Part shown: piece after piece, positions 53,544-64,000 of the stretch
Numbering within the stretch: the first letter of the stretch is position 1
Layout: each line of letters opens with the position of its first letter
Origin: Zingiber officinale
Lineage: Eukaryota > Streptophyta > Magnoliopsida > Zingiberales > Zingiberaceae
Direction of reading: 5' to 3'
Length of the DNA: 64,000 nucleotides
NCBI RefSeq assembly: GCF_018446385.1
Contig: NC_056001.1
Location: 9,728,672-9,792,671, forward strand
Made by a program: the position numbers and the translations under genes
The notes under the pieces: model-generated
Told to the model about the DNA's origin: nothing
What the model saw: only the letters and a program-made list of their open reading frames with translations
Databases searched by the model: none

Positions 53544-54486
53544 TGTTGGACCCCGTGGTTGTTTTGATGTGATCAACCAAGTTAGGTTAGGTCATGCTTG
53601 TTATTTGATCCCTGTGTCTAAGTGTACAGGAGCTTAGGAGAACAAGAAGTCGAACGGAAGACGCAGCTAGCGAGAAGGACGACACGGGAAGGGAGCCGAC
53701 GGGTTTAGTGCGTCCGAAGGACGAGAGAGCTGCGGAAGAGTACACCGGTGGACGAGAAGAACATGCACGGCGTTCGAGAGACGAGAAGCCGGGTCGGAAG
53801 CCTGCTCGAGGAGAAGGTCAGAAATTGAGTTCGGGTGAGCCCTATTTCAGTTGGCCACAATCACCCAAGCAATCGGAGCCTCGAAAGAAGAAAATAAGTC
53901 AAAAGGAACTGGAAAAGCTAGTTGGAGGCACCTTCAACGAAGTGCTGAAGGCGCCTGCGCCGCTTGCAGACTTGGAGGTGCCTTCATTGCCTTGGAGGCG
54001 CCCTCAACCTTGTCCAGGGCACCTTCAAGGCCATTAGAGGCGCCTTCGACCTGGCCAAAGTGGCAATTTGTAATCGGATAGAGTTTTATTCGGTCAAATC
54101 CCTTGGAGGCGCCCTCAACCCCTTTGGAGACGTTCTCAAGACTCGAGATAGAGTTTCCAAGAGCTATATAAAGGCCCCTGGAGCTAGGAAATCCATGTAT
54201 CAACTAAGTATTCAATTCATAGCAACTTGTAAGAGCTTTTAGTGTGTAAAAGGCTTATCTGCCTTTAGAGAATGAGACTTTCTTAGTATGCATGTTCAAC
54301 CGTCTTGGTTTAACAACCTTCTTGGTTGTAACCAAGTCACATTGTTGAGTTCCTTTCTCTCTTTTCTGTTAGTCGATTTTGCTTTTACTATTATTGCACT
54401 ATTTTAGAGTTGAAAGTTTTGAGGAGAGTATTTTTATTTTACAGGCAATTCACCCCTCCCCTTTTGCCTGCCCCGCTGCATCAACA
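53544..54486 (+). mobile_element. solo LTR, SIRE-like, TSD TACAG
   Basis: TACAG lies at 53539-53543 and 54487-54491. The insert starts TGTTGGACCCCG and ends GCATCAACA. The near-terminal TTCACCCCTCCCCTTTTGCC resembles the 3' ends of the other SIRE-like LTRs here, giving + orientation. It holds an array of GGAGGCGCC(T/C)TC motifs (53915-54140). It formed by LTR-LTR recombination and separates gag from protease of the host element. Confidence 0.92.
53915..54140. repeat. array of GGCGCC-centred motifs in the solo LTR
   Basis: About eight variants of (G/A)GAGGCGCC(T/C)TCAA are spaced irregularly at 15-45 bp. Examples are GGAGGCACCTTCAA, GAAGGCGCCTGC, GGAGGCGCCCTCAACC (twice) and AGAGGCGCCTTCGACC. 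Centres are dyad-symmetric. Confidence 0.85.
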
Positions 54487-54491
54487 TACAG

Positions 54492-56732
54492 TACCTAATA
54501 ACACTTGGTTGATAGATACTGGTGCAACTACTCACATAAGTGAAACTATGCAGGGTTACCTCACGAGTCGAATGCTAATTGATGCCGAAAGATTCATCTA
54601 TACCGGAACGGGCAAGAAGACAAAAGTAGAGGCAATAGGTGTCTTTAGAGTTTGTTTGGGGAACAATGCACTTTTAAATTTGAAAAATACATTTGTAGTG
54701 TCGTCTTTTAAACGAAACTTAATTTCTATTTCATGTATGGACAAATTCGGACACACTTGTTCATTTGGAAATGGAAAGTTTAGTATTTTTTGAAATTCCA
54801 TTTTATGTGGTACTGGTTCCTTGATTGACAAGCTATATAGATTAGACACTGAAACTCATACGGATAATTTTGTGATGCATAGTATAGGTGCGAAGCGTGG
54901 TGTGACAAATGAGAATTCATCCAGGTTATGGCATATGCATTTAGGACATATCTCTAAACAATGCCTAGAAAGGTTAATGTCACTAGGAATTCTCAATTCT
55001 CTTGATATGTCAAATTTTGGAATCTGCATAGAGTGTATCAAGGGGAAAACAACTAACAAAAGTAATAAGGGCTCAATGCGGAGTAATAGAGTCTTGAAGC
55101 TTATATATATAGATATATGTGGACCATTCTCTAAGGTTTCTTGGAATGATCAATCATACTTTATAAGCTTTATAGATGATTATTCTCGATATGGATACTT
55201 GTATCTTATTTATGAGAAGTCGCAATCCCTGAACATGTTCAAAACCTTCAAAGTCGAAGTTGAAAATCAACTTGGTAAGAAGATTAAGGCCGTAAGATTA
55301 GACCGTGATGGTGAATACAATGGTAGGTCTGACGGATCAGGTGAACAACGTCCTGGGCCTTTTGCAGATTACCTTGCTAAGTGCGATATCGTAGTGCAAC
55401 ACACTATGCCTGGGGCACCTCAGCAGAATGGTGCAGCAGAGCAACGAAACCGAACCCTCAAGGGCATAGTGAGAAGTATGATTGCATTTTCCTCTCTACC
55501 GGAATCCTTGTGGGGTAAAGCACGCAAAACTGTAGTTTACCTATTCAACAGAATTCCTAGTAAGATAGTAACAAAAATCTCATACGAGTAATGGACAGGT
55601 AGAGCACCTAGTCTTAAGCATCTACATGTCTGGGGTTGTCCAGCTGAAGCTAGGCCCTATAAGACTAATGAAAGGAAATTGGACTCAATAACTGTTAGTT
55701 GTCATTTTGTAGGATACTCTGAAAACTCAAGAGGTTTCAAGTTCTATAACCTCTTGAGTAGATCCTTTTTCAAGACGAGTAAGGCCAAATTCATTGAGAA
55801 TGGTGGGAGTGATAAAGTTAGGGAAATATCATTTGAAAAAAACATTAGTAATCTTAATATGGTAACTACTAATGCAACTGATAGTGAAATGGTTCACATT
55901 CTACATATAGTTGAAGTTGCACAACCGGAAGGGGTAGTTGGCCATGATATTCTCATGCCACCTCCAATTCATTTGGAAGGTACATCATCTCAAATAGAGG
56001 AATTCCCTCCTATGGTTGAGAATGCCTCCCAACCACCTCAAGATCAAGTGCCACCAAAAAGATCCATTAGGGAGAGGAGATCAACGATGTCTCGTGATTA
56101 TGTTTATCTCCAAGAGCATGAGTTTGACATTGGGTTAGAATATGATCCCATATCATTCCAAGAAGTCAAACAATGCTCTCATCAAAAAAAATGGATCAAT
56201 GCCATGAAGGAAGAGATGAAGTCTATGGCAGACAACGACGTTTGGGAACTTGTAGAATTGCCTGAAGGTGTGAAACCCGTTGGTTATAAATGAATATTTA
56301 AAACCAAACGGGATTCACATGACAATGCCGAAAAGTATAAGACACGCATAATCACCAAGGGATTCACTCAAAAGGAGGACATTGATTACAAGGAGACTTT
56401 TTTTGTCGGTTTTGACGAAAGACTCCCTTAGGGTAATCATGGCACTTGTACGTCATTATGATCTTGAGCTACACCAAATGGACGTTAAGACTGTGTTTCT
56501 CAATGGAAACATTGAAGAGACTATATAAATGGTGCAATCGGAGAATTTTGAGTCGGATGACTCAAAGCACCTAATATGTAAACTAAGAAAGTCCATTTAT
56601 GGTTTGAAGCAGACATCTCGTCAGTAGTATCGAAAGTTTGATCAAGTGGTTTCTTTATATGGTTCCAAAGGGAATCCAGTTGATCAATGTTTATATATCA
56701 AGTTCAGTAGGAGCAAGTTCATTGTGTAGGAC
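54492..56732 (+). pseudogene. copia pol remnant: protease, integrase, partial RT
   Basis: Protease active site: IDTGATTHIS (about 54511-54540). The gag-pre-integrase zinc motif is visible as HLGH with CIECIKGK (about 54935-55047). Integrase follows with DICGPF (first D), DRDGEY (second D) and NGAAEQRNR (the E), from 55108 to 55455. A TAA interrupts at 55589-55591. A second open stretch (55679-56293) covers the C-terminal integrase and the start of RT (WINAMKEEMKSM; VWELVELPEGVKPVG). Further stops and shifts follow to 56732, including LYGFKQTSRQ. Non-functional. Confidence 0.88.
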
Positions 56733-57792
56733 TGTTAGATTCGATAGAGGGGGGGGGTGAATATCGATTCGAAAAGTCGAGTAAAAATACGCAGCGGAAA
56801 AGTAAATGAACACAGTTGTTTTTACTTCGTTCGGAGCCTGTGACGACTCCTACTCGAAGGCCCGTGGTCCTTGACCACTTTCGTTGGGCAATCACTAACA
56901 ATTCGAATATAATTACAAAATGAATACAGGGAATGCTAGTGAAACAAAGTAATACCGACAAGAAAATTAACTAAAAACCGAAGGAGCACTTTGTCGGAGC
57001 TTTGTTGGCGTCGCAGTAGAGCAGCAGGACCAACAATAGAAGAGTTCTCAGATTGATGATTGATTATCTGAAGCTCCTGCCTGGGGCTTCTTTTATATGT
57101 TGCTCCGGGCACCTGGATTCCTTCCGGGCGCCTGGAATGTGACGTAGCTGCTCAAACCGTGATGCTCCACGTGGCGACGATTTGGCTGGATATAATTTGC
57201 CTTCCGAGCGTCCGGACCACCTTGTTCCAGAAAACTCCCTTTTCCTGCAAAACAAAGTTAGTCCGAGGCAATATATATCCTGCAAGATAGATTGTTAGCA
57301 CATTTTATAATAGTATGAATTAGCACAAATAGTATGACTTAGATTCCGTCTTTCCGAGACCGGAATCTAGTCACGATCTCGACTTAGATATCCGAAATGG
57401 ATCTAAGCCGGATCGACGCCTAATGTTCCCTTCCCGGGAACGCGTCCTCGCAGTCACTCCCCTCCAGTGACTTACCTCACTTACCTGCCAGACGTCCGGT
57501 CAGCCCGTCGACCCGTCTGGACTTCTCGCCAAGCGTCCGGTCAGCCCGTCGACCCGCTTGGACTTCTCGCCAAGCGTCCGGTCAGCCCGTCGACCCGCTT
57601 GGACTTCTCGCCAGCTATCCGGTCAGCCCGTCGACCTAGCTGGACTTCGTGCCAGACATCCGGTCAGCCCGTCGACCTGTCTGGACTTCTCCTGCACACT
57701 CGATCAAAGTGTCAGATAACAACAAAACTAACTTAACCTATTTGTCATTCATCAAAACCTAGGTTAGACCGTTAGTGCTACCCGCACCAACA
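56733..57792 (-). repeat. 3' LTR of a minus-strand SIRE-like element
   Basis: On the minus strand it starts TGTTGGTGCGGG and ends ATTCACCCCCCCCTCTATCG...TCTAACA. The same CACCCCCCCTCT end occurs in the LTRs at 33052 and 36849. The adjacent 15 bases (57793-57807) are a purine tract identical to that of the gag-only element. The other LTR would lie to the right, beyond the window. Confidence 0.85.
57488..57684. repeat. five 41-bp units with covarying stems
   Basis: Unit starts are 57488, 57529, 57570, 57611 and 57652. Each has a 7-bp left arm, the near-constant loop TCCGGTCAGCCCGTCGACC, and a 7-bp right arm. Arms are CCAGACG/CGTCTGG, CCAAGCG/CGCTTGG (twice), CCAGCTA/TAGCTGG and CCAGACA/TGTCTGG. 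All are perfectly complementary. The loop has its own GGTC/GACC pairing. A spacer ACTTC(T/G)(C/T)G(C) follows each of the first four. Confidence 0.96.
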
Positions 57793-57807
57793 ATCTCCCC
57801 CTTTTTG
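57793..57807 (-). other. polypurine tract of the minus-strand element
   Basis: The minus strand reads CAAAAAGGGGGAGAT immediately before the LTR. It is the same 15 bases as at 35821-35835. Confidence 0.88.
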
Positions 57808-59689
57808 ATGGAATGACAACCTGGTTAAGTTAGTGAAAGAACGCAAAAACAGGTACATCGGTTTTAAAGTTAGTTTTAGTGTTTTCAATTTGGTTTATCT
57901 AACTTAACCGCCTAACCCTCCCCCTTTGGCATTCATAAAAAAAAACAAGGGTAAATAAGCATAGTGTAGAGTTACTGTAAAAATTTGTAAATTTAAGAGA
58001 CAGCTAAAAAAGATACTGATAAAAGTACAATTTTTTAAAACCAAGTTAAAAATAGTTAAGTTGACTTGGGGGATTTTAAACTTTTGAAAACTTGTTTAAA
58101 GTATTATCTTTTAGCTAAGTGTAGATAGTCTAATTTTCAAGCATAAGTGTATAAGTTCTAAATTTCAAGATCAAGTTTTAAATTTTCAAAACAGATTTCA
58201 ACTTTGAAACGCTTTTCAAACATAAGTTTTCAAAATCAAAATTCCAACATTAAGTTTGAAAAATCTATTTTTCAAAACTAATTGAAATTTATTTTTCAAC
58301 ACTAGGTTTGTAAAAGATTCAATTTTCAAAATTAAGGAAAATGATTTTGAGAAGTTTAGTTTGTGAACTTAAGTTTTGAAAAATCTAATTTCCACAATTT
58401 TCAATAACAAAGCAATTTTTTTTTAAAACTAATTTTTGTAAAATTTAACTTTCAAATCAAATTGTCAAAATTAAGTAAAATCAAATTTTAAGAACTAGAT
58501 TTTTAAATTTCAAGTGTAGATAGTCTAATTTTCAAAATCAATTTTCAATAAAAAGTAAAGCCCAATTCTTAAAAACAACTTAGTTTTATAAGAGTTAGTT
58601 TTCAAAAGAAATTTTTAAGAAAACATTTTTCAAACACAAATTTTAAAATATTTTAAATAAAGGGAAAAGTTTAATTAATTTCTCCCCCTGAACCTAACAT
58701 AAAATTTTGAAAATATATGCTAAAAATATTCAAAGTAAATTTTTTTTTTAAAAATGAGGTAGAATTTTCTAGAGAGATTTTAAAGAGAAGATTAAAAAAT
58801 AACGCTTAAGGAGATAATTAAAAAATAAACCTCCCTCTGAATTTGATATTCCTTTAATTTATTAATCCTCCTTATTTATTAATTTTTCTAGAGGATTAAA
58901 AAAAATTGAACCTCCCCCCCTGAATTGGTTACTCCCCTTAATTTAATATCTCCCCTTTAATACTAAGGTTTGGTTGTGTTAAATTTCAAAGCCCTAACAC
59001 ATTTGTCTAATTTAGTAATACATATATTATTATCTCTGTATCCTTGGTATAACTGTTTATTTGAATTTGATTAATCAATTATTAATTAATTTTAGATTCA
59101 GGTGCTTAACTTTAGTTTAAGGTTAAATAAGATAAGATTTTATTAATTCAATAACAGTTAAGCAATATCAAAAATTTATTGATTAGTTTTTACTTGATTT
59201 AATAATTTAATACTTAGTGAAATAATTTAAATTTCATATTGCTTATTGAGTTGGTCAATGGAAGTGTTAGTTATAATTATTATTATTATTTTTATTTATT
59301 TATTTAAATTTTTTTTTAAAGGGATTTCTAAAACAGCATTTAAAAGGAATTTAAAATGATTTTTATAATATGTTTTATGTCAATTAACATATGTTTGATT
59401 CAGTTTTGATTTTAGATTTAAATTAATATTAGTGGTTAATTTAAGTTTAAGTTTAATTTTAAGTTTAAGTTAAAATTTTTAATTTTAATTGTAATTTCAA
59501 TATTAAGTTTTAATTTAAGATTTAATTTTTAGTTAAGTTAAATTAAAAATTAATTTTAAGGTTAAACTGATGTTTAAGATAAAAAATGAGTTTAAAGTCA
59601 AAATAATAATTTTTAAAGTGAAAATAATCTATAGAAATAATTTATTATTACTATTTTTAAGTTAGCAAAATTTCATTATAGTGAAAAAA

Positions 59690-60700
59690 ATAAGAAGAAT
59701 TTTTCAAAATGATACATAATTTTTAAAATAGTTTTTAAAGAATTTTTAAAACAGTTTTTAAAGAATAATTTTTAAAGCATATTTAAAATAATTTTTAAAA
59801 TAGCTTTTAAAGAATTTTTAAAATAAATTTTTAAAGAATTTTTAAAATAGTTTTTAAAGAATTTTCAAAATAGATTTTAAAGAATTTTTAAAATAGTTTT
59901 TTTTTTAAAAAAAAAGAATTTTTAAAAGAGTTTTTAAAGGAATTTTTAAAAGAGTTTTTAAAGAATTTTTTAAAATAGTTTTTAAAGAATTTTTAAAAGA
60001 GTTTTTAAATAATTTTTAAAATAGTTTTTAAAGAATTTTTTTTTTCTAAATAGTTTTTAAAGAATTTTTAAAAGAGTTTTTAAAGAAATTTTTTTTAAAA
60101 AAATATTTTTTTTAAAGAATTTTTAAAATATTTTTTAAAGAATTTTTTTTTTAAAGACTTTTTAATGAATTTTTAAAATAATTTTTAAAAGAGTTTTTAA
60201 AGAATTTTTAAAAGAGTTTTTAAAATAGTTTTTAAAGATTTTTTTTTTTTAAAAGTTTTTAAAAGAATTTTTAAAAAAGTTTTTAAAGAATTTTTAAAAA
60301 AGTTTTTAAAAGAATTTTTTAAAAAAATTTTAAAGAATTTTTTAAATGATTTTTAAATGTTAAAAATATATTTTTTTTTAAAAAAAAATTTTAAAATAAG
60401 TTTTAAAAGAATTTTTAAAAGAAATTTTTTTTTAAAGGTTTTTTTTTAAAAAAAAAAAATTAAGTTAAAATAATTTTTAGGTTAAAATAAATTTTTAATT
60501 TAAAATCATTTTTAGGTTAAAATAAATAAAATTTTTAAGTAAAAAAAAATTAAGTTAAAATAAATTTTTAAGTTAAAAAAAATTAAGTTTTAAAATAAAT
60601 TTTTAAGTTAAAAAAATTAAGTTTTAAAATAAATTTTTAAGTTAAAAAAAATAAGTTTAATTTTTAAAATAGATTTTTAAAAAATTTAATTTTAATTAAT
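59690..60700. repeat. degenerate GAATTTTTAAAA / GTTTTTAAA array
   Basis: About 1 kb of alternating AGAATTTTTAAAA and TAGTTTTTAA words (period roughly 20-24 bp) is interrupted by homopolymer runs. TTTAAA dyads recur throughout. It probably arose by slippage. Confidence 0.85.
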
Positions 60701-61687
60701 TTTAATTTAATTTGAAATTCGAAATATAATTTTAATTTGAAATTCAAAATTTAATTTTAATTTCGTTTGAAAATTAATTAATTTAATCCTTATTCATCTC
60801 ACCCGATCTAGATTATGGGAATCTTATAATTTTGTGAGATGAATTAGATTTAATTACAGAGTTTGGTTTAACTTGTGTTAGATTCAGGTTTAGCTTTGGT
60901 CTCAACAAATAGGCATTCTTCGGATAAACTTCTAATCTTGGTGAGTCACTTGGACGTCATTAGAAGTAACCAACCTTTCGAGGTTTTCCGAATAGTCCTA
61001 TCCACGGAGCTTAGTATTAAACCTTGGTCTAACTAGTTAGGATCCAATTAAAGGTAGCTTCGGTCGGTTCCACTTGGCCAAATGCACCAGATTGAAGTCA
61101 TATCTTTCTAGACATGCGATGCCCAAGCTTCTCCAACGTACTATCATCAAAAAACTTCACCAGTACCATGATTCAAGTTAAACTTGAACCCTCTTTAACT
61201 AGTCCTAATTACCCTGTCGGGTAGGTTGGTTAGGGTTACCCTGTCGGGTAGGTTAGTTTTGGAGGTGCCAGCTAGTCTGGAGCCTCCCCTGAATTATTTG
61301 CCATAAATTTAAGATTTTTGTATAATTAGAGTTGGTTTTAGTTAAGTTTTAATGTTTAGTTTGTAATTTAAATTTAAGTTTTTAATTTTGAATTAATTAA
61401 ATTAGTCAAATTATCTTTCTTTAAGAGAGTGTATTTAATATTTGAATTTTCTTCCAATTTCAATTTTATTGGGTTAATTGAATTATCTTTCTTTAATAGC
61501 TTATTTTTAAAGTTTAAGTTTTTATTTATTTTTAAATTTGAATTAACTAAACTGTTTGAATTATATTTTCTTAACGGTTTATCTTTTAGCTTTTTATTAA
61601 TTGTTAATTTTGAAATTTCTAGATTATTTTTGTTTAATTTGTTATCTTTAACATTTAATTTTAAGTTTGTTAAATTCCGTTTTGATT

Positions 61688-62205
61688 TTATAAAGTGTTT
61701 GATTTTATCCTTTTATTTTCTTTGCCTTTTAAATTGATATGGTTAATTGAATTAGTTAGATTAGTTTTATCTTTAAAGTTTAAATTTTTATTAATTAAAT
61801 TATCTTGGTTTTGGATAGCATTTTCTAGACTGATTTTATCTTGATTATTAAATATTTTATCAAGGTATTTACTGATTTTATCCATTTTCTCATTTTTAGC
61901 ATTTAAATTCAAATTTATTTTAATGTTTGACTTATTTATGTCTAAATGCTCACCTAATTTTAAATTTTCTGAATTAATTAAATTATTTGAATTGATTTGG
62001 TCATTGTTCTGTTTGACCAAGTCAAGGTTGATGTCAAATTGATCAGAGTCCTGATTGACTTGATCAGAGTCTAGATTATTTTGTGATTTTGAATTTAAAT
62101 CATTTAAATCTAGATTATCATGCATCATACTTGGACTAATTTCATACTTATCATCATGCTGATTATTTAAGCTACTATTAGCAGGGGTATTTTGATAAAT
62201 ATTAC
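61688..62205 (-). CDS. Asn/Asp/Lys-rich open frame of unknown function
   Basis: The minus-strand frame remains open from 62251 to 61688 (187 codons), but its first about 15 codons come from the LTR at 62206, so the start is chimeric. The interior part is dominated by Asn, Asp, Lys, Leu and Ile with heptad-like spacing (e.g. DKISKYLDKIFNNQDKISLE). It might be a coiled-coil segment of the SIRE-like element or simply a consequence of AT-rich composition. I do not recognise it. Confidence 0.3.
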
Positions 62206-64000
62206 TGTCACGCCCCAGAGGAGTCCCTGTCCGAGAAAATTTCGGCAGCATCTCCCCTGTATGGTGGACAATCTGAAACTTTTCTACATCTCACAAATAC
62301 CTCAGCCACAGGCGGCTGGAATAACAACAGTAAATAAAATCAATCACCACGCAGTTTATATATGTATTCAGCCTCTGGCTGTCACAACCACGCAGTTAAT
62401 AAAAATAAACAACATAGTAATACTCTGACTCGAAATCAACCCTACTCAACTACACTCGTAAAGCCCAAATCCGATTTTTCTTACCTCTTCTGCCATCCAG
62501 GCAGGCATGTAGTAGAGTAAATCCAAATCATACTAAAAGTCCATCCAACGGAAAGATTCCATACAATATCCATATGTAAGTCCAAAACAAAACTAAAACA
62601 AAGTCTGATAGCGAAAAGCTAGAATGAAACAACAACTCAAAAAACCAGCAGAGGAGTAGCACTACGTGCAGTGGGGACTATCGACTGGAACTCCCTCCTG
62701 ACAGCATCAACCTGAAAATAACAACAATGGAGGCGGGGTGAGTCCAACACTCAGCAGGTACAATTGATATGCAAAGTAAAGAAATAACACCTAACACTAA
62801 TCATGCGTACAGTCTCCTGATATAAGAAAGATATAAATATGCATCTGAAGTAAACAGGAGAGAAACTGTACTAACCAGGACCTGAGTATAAGGACAAACA
62901 GTCCGAGTGGTATAGGAATCCTGTATGCATGTCAAACATAGGTATCCAAACAATATGCAGCATATAAATGCAACAACCACAAACACAAACAATAAATGCA
63001 TCATGCATATGATGCCAATGATGCGTCCTGGTCACCCCTGACGCCAGTCGATCATCTCATACAAAAGTGAGGCCGAGTGGGTAGGGCTGTGACAACCGTG
63101 CACTCTGTCGTCACTACTCCTGATGAGTGACCGAGTGGACGGGATGCTGTCGGAGTACACCTATCCTCCTACCCCAAATCATAAATGGGGGAGCGCAATG
63201 CTCTCATCTCCCGGTACTCAAAGACGGGGAGGAATCCCTGCCGGATAACACGTTGTGTCACACTACCCATGAGCGGACCAACGGTGCCTAACAGAGTCCC
63301 TGCTGCAACACACTCTGCCTGAATCGACCACTAACCCATGAGTGGTGGCGTGTGCAGATCCATGTAACTGGCGATGTGCTCAGCAATAATGGAGCGGACT
63401 ATCGCACAGCATGCAATCATGCAAATGATGCATGGCAATAACCATATAAACATCCTGACCTAATCCATATATATAGAAAAGTGCATCATAGGTCAACGAA
63501 TCCAAAACAATCCAAAGGTATACAGAAGGTATAAAACCTAGGTCCTGAACATGGTCAAGCATGGCATATCACTACCCCTATAAGCATGTATAGACAGGTA
63601 AAGTATACATGGGATGTAAAACAAATCAATCAATCAAACATGTACCAAGATTTGGGTAGTGATTAACCGGAATAGATAAGAAACATAATTAATGAAACAT
63701 GTTAATTCCATTACTAAGCATATCAAAGACAACAAAAGTCAAAAGTACCCGCCTCCAATAGAAATGGTCCAGTCCGACAAATCGAGATACTCGTCTCGCG
63801 TCAAGGTCCTGTATATCAAACATAATGTCTAGTTTAGCTATTTCTATCATACCACAATTAGCCAAACTACATTCTAATCCAATTTAATAAATTCTAAATT
63901 GGATCCAACTAATCCATCCAACACAATTAATGAACCCTAATCAACACATTAACCCTTGAGCATAAAACTCAAATCATGATCCATCATCTGAACAAACAAC
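62206..64000. mobile_element. LTR of a further element (probably Ty3/gypsy), runs off the end
   Basis: An abrupt junction at 62206 starts TGTCACGCCCCAGAGG, a common tip of chromovirus-type LTRs. The sequence changes from AT-rich to balanced composition. The phrase GGCGGGGTGAGTCCAACACT (about 62733-62752) and repeated CATGAGTGG/ATGAGTGACC words follow. No coding domain and no second boundary are in view, so orientation is undecided. Confidence 0.5.

Larger units (their letters stand above)
50436..56732 (+). mobile_element. defective Ty1-copia element, 3' end lost or outside
   Basis: The 5' LTR 50436-51020 starts TGTAATGG and ends GTCTTACA, giving matching TGTAA/TTACA tips. A primer site (51022-51033), a long leader with a hairpin array, gag (52692-53543), a solo LTR insertion, then protease, integrase and partial RT follow. 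The element is cut at 56733 by the LTR of a minus-strand element. No second LTR is present in the window. Confidence 0.85.
57808..62205 (-). other. AT-rich interior of the minus-strand SIRE-like element
   Basis: No pol or gag domain is recognisable in these 4.4 kb, which in element orientation lie directly upstream of the 3' LTR. Most is low-complexity TTTTAAA-type sequence. A more complex part (60780-61300) contains the duplicated phrase TACCCTGTCGGGTAGGTT (61210 and 61238 region). An Asn/Asp/Lys-rich minus-strand frame occupies 61688-62205. Confidence 0.6.

Noticed and set aside
57467..57736. 89-codon + strand frame with repeated SPSTRLDF-type units
   Set aside because: The 41-bp unit is not a multiple of three, so the peptide repeat shifts frame. 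The pattern is explained better by the hairpin units.

Overview
This window is nuclear DNA of a flowering plant, probably a monocot. It has intron-rich genes with GT-AG splice sites, plant-specific protein families and a dense load of LTR retrotransposons, a LINE, SINEs and MITEs. I cannot name the species from sequence alone.

Three host genes are readable, all on the + strand. (1) A 17-exon ABC1K7/SIA1-type plastid atypical kinase gene runs from 239 to 19884. Its ninth intron was inflated to 7.5 kb by a decayed Ty1-copia element, and its twelfth intron carries a SINE. (2) A small RIN4/NOI-domain gene runs from 20672 to 21182. (3) An 8-exon CBL2/CBL3-type calcineurin B-like calcium sensor runs from 42511 to 48784. 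One SINE lies in its 5' leader intron and one MULE-type MITE in intron 5. Joining the exons gives open frames of 716, about 78 and 225 residues, with matching splice phases throughout.

Between genes 2 and 3 a decayed L1-type LINE (about 23.6-40.7 kb, + strand) was broken by five independent insertions. Four have matching target-site duplications and the fifth (the TRIM) a near-match. They are a 7.86-kb minus-strand LTR element with a tRNA-Asp primer site and no pol (24002-31861), a 4.8-kb gag-only copia-type element (32050-36849), a 0.54-kb TRIM (37399-37940), a 189-bp hAT MITE (38054-38242), and an 885-bp Harbinger-type element with a GC-rich repeat core (39239-40123). To the left is a short 166-bp tandem-repeat array (22275-23161).

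From 50.4 kb to the end is another retrotransposon stack. A defective copia element (+, 50436-56732) is interrupted by a solo LTR with TSD TACAG (53544-54486). It is then abutted by the 3' LTR and very AT-rich interior of a minus-strand SIRE-like element (56733-62205), which is interrupted by a further LTR from 62206 on.

The observation most worth following is that five copia-type sequences here each carry an array of short CpG-centred dyad-symmetric motifs, different in sequence but alike in design. One array (57488-57684) is five 41-bp units whose 7-bp stems change on both arms together while the loop stays constant. Another (51280-52000) forms 8-10-bp hairpins in the 5' leader, also with paired changes. 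A third has CCAGTCGACTGG palindromes in pairs exactly 20 bp apart. This looks like conserved structure rather than conserved sequence, perhaps for RNA packaging/dimerisation or protein binding. The function is inference.
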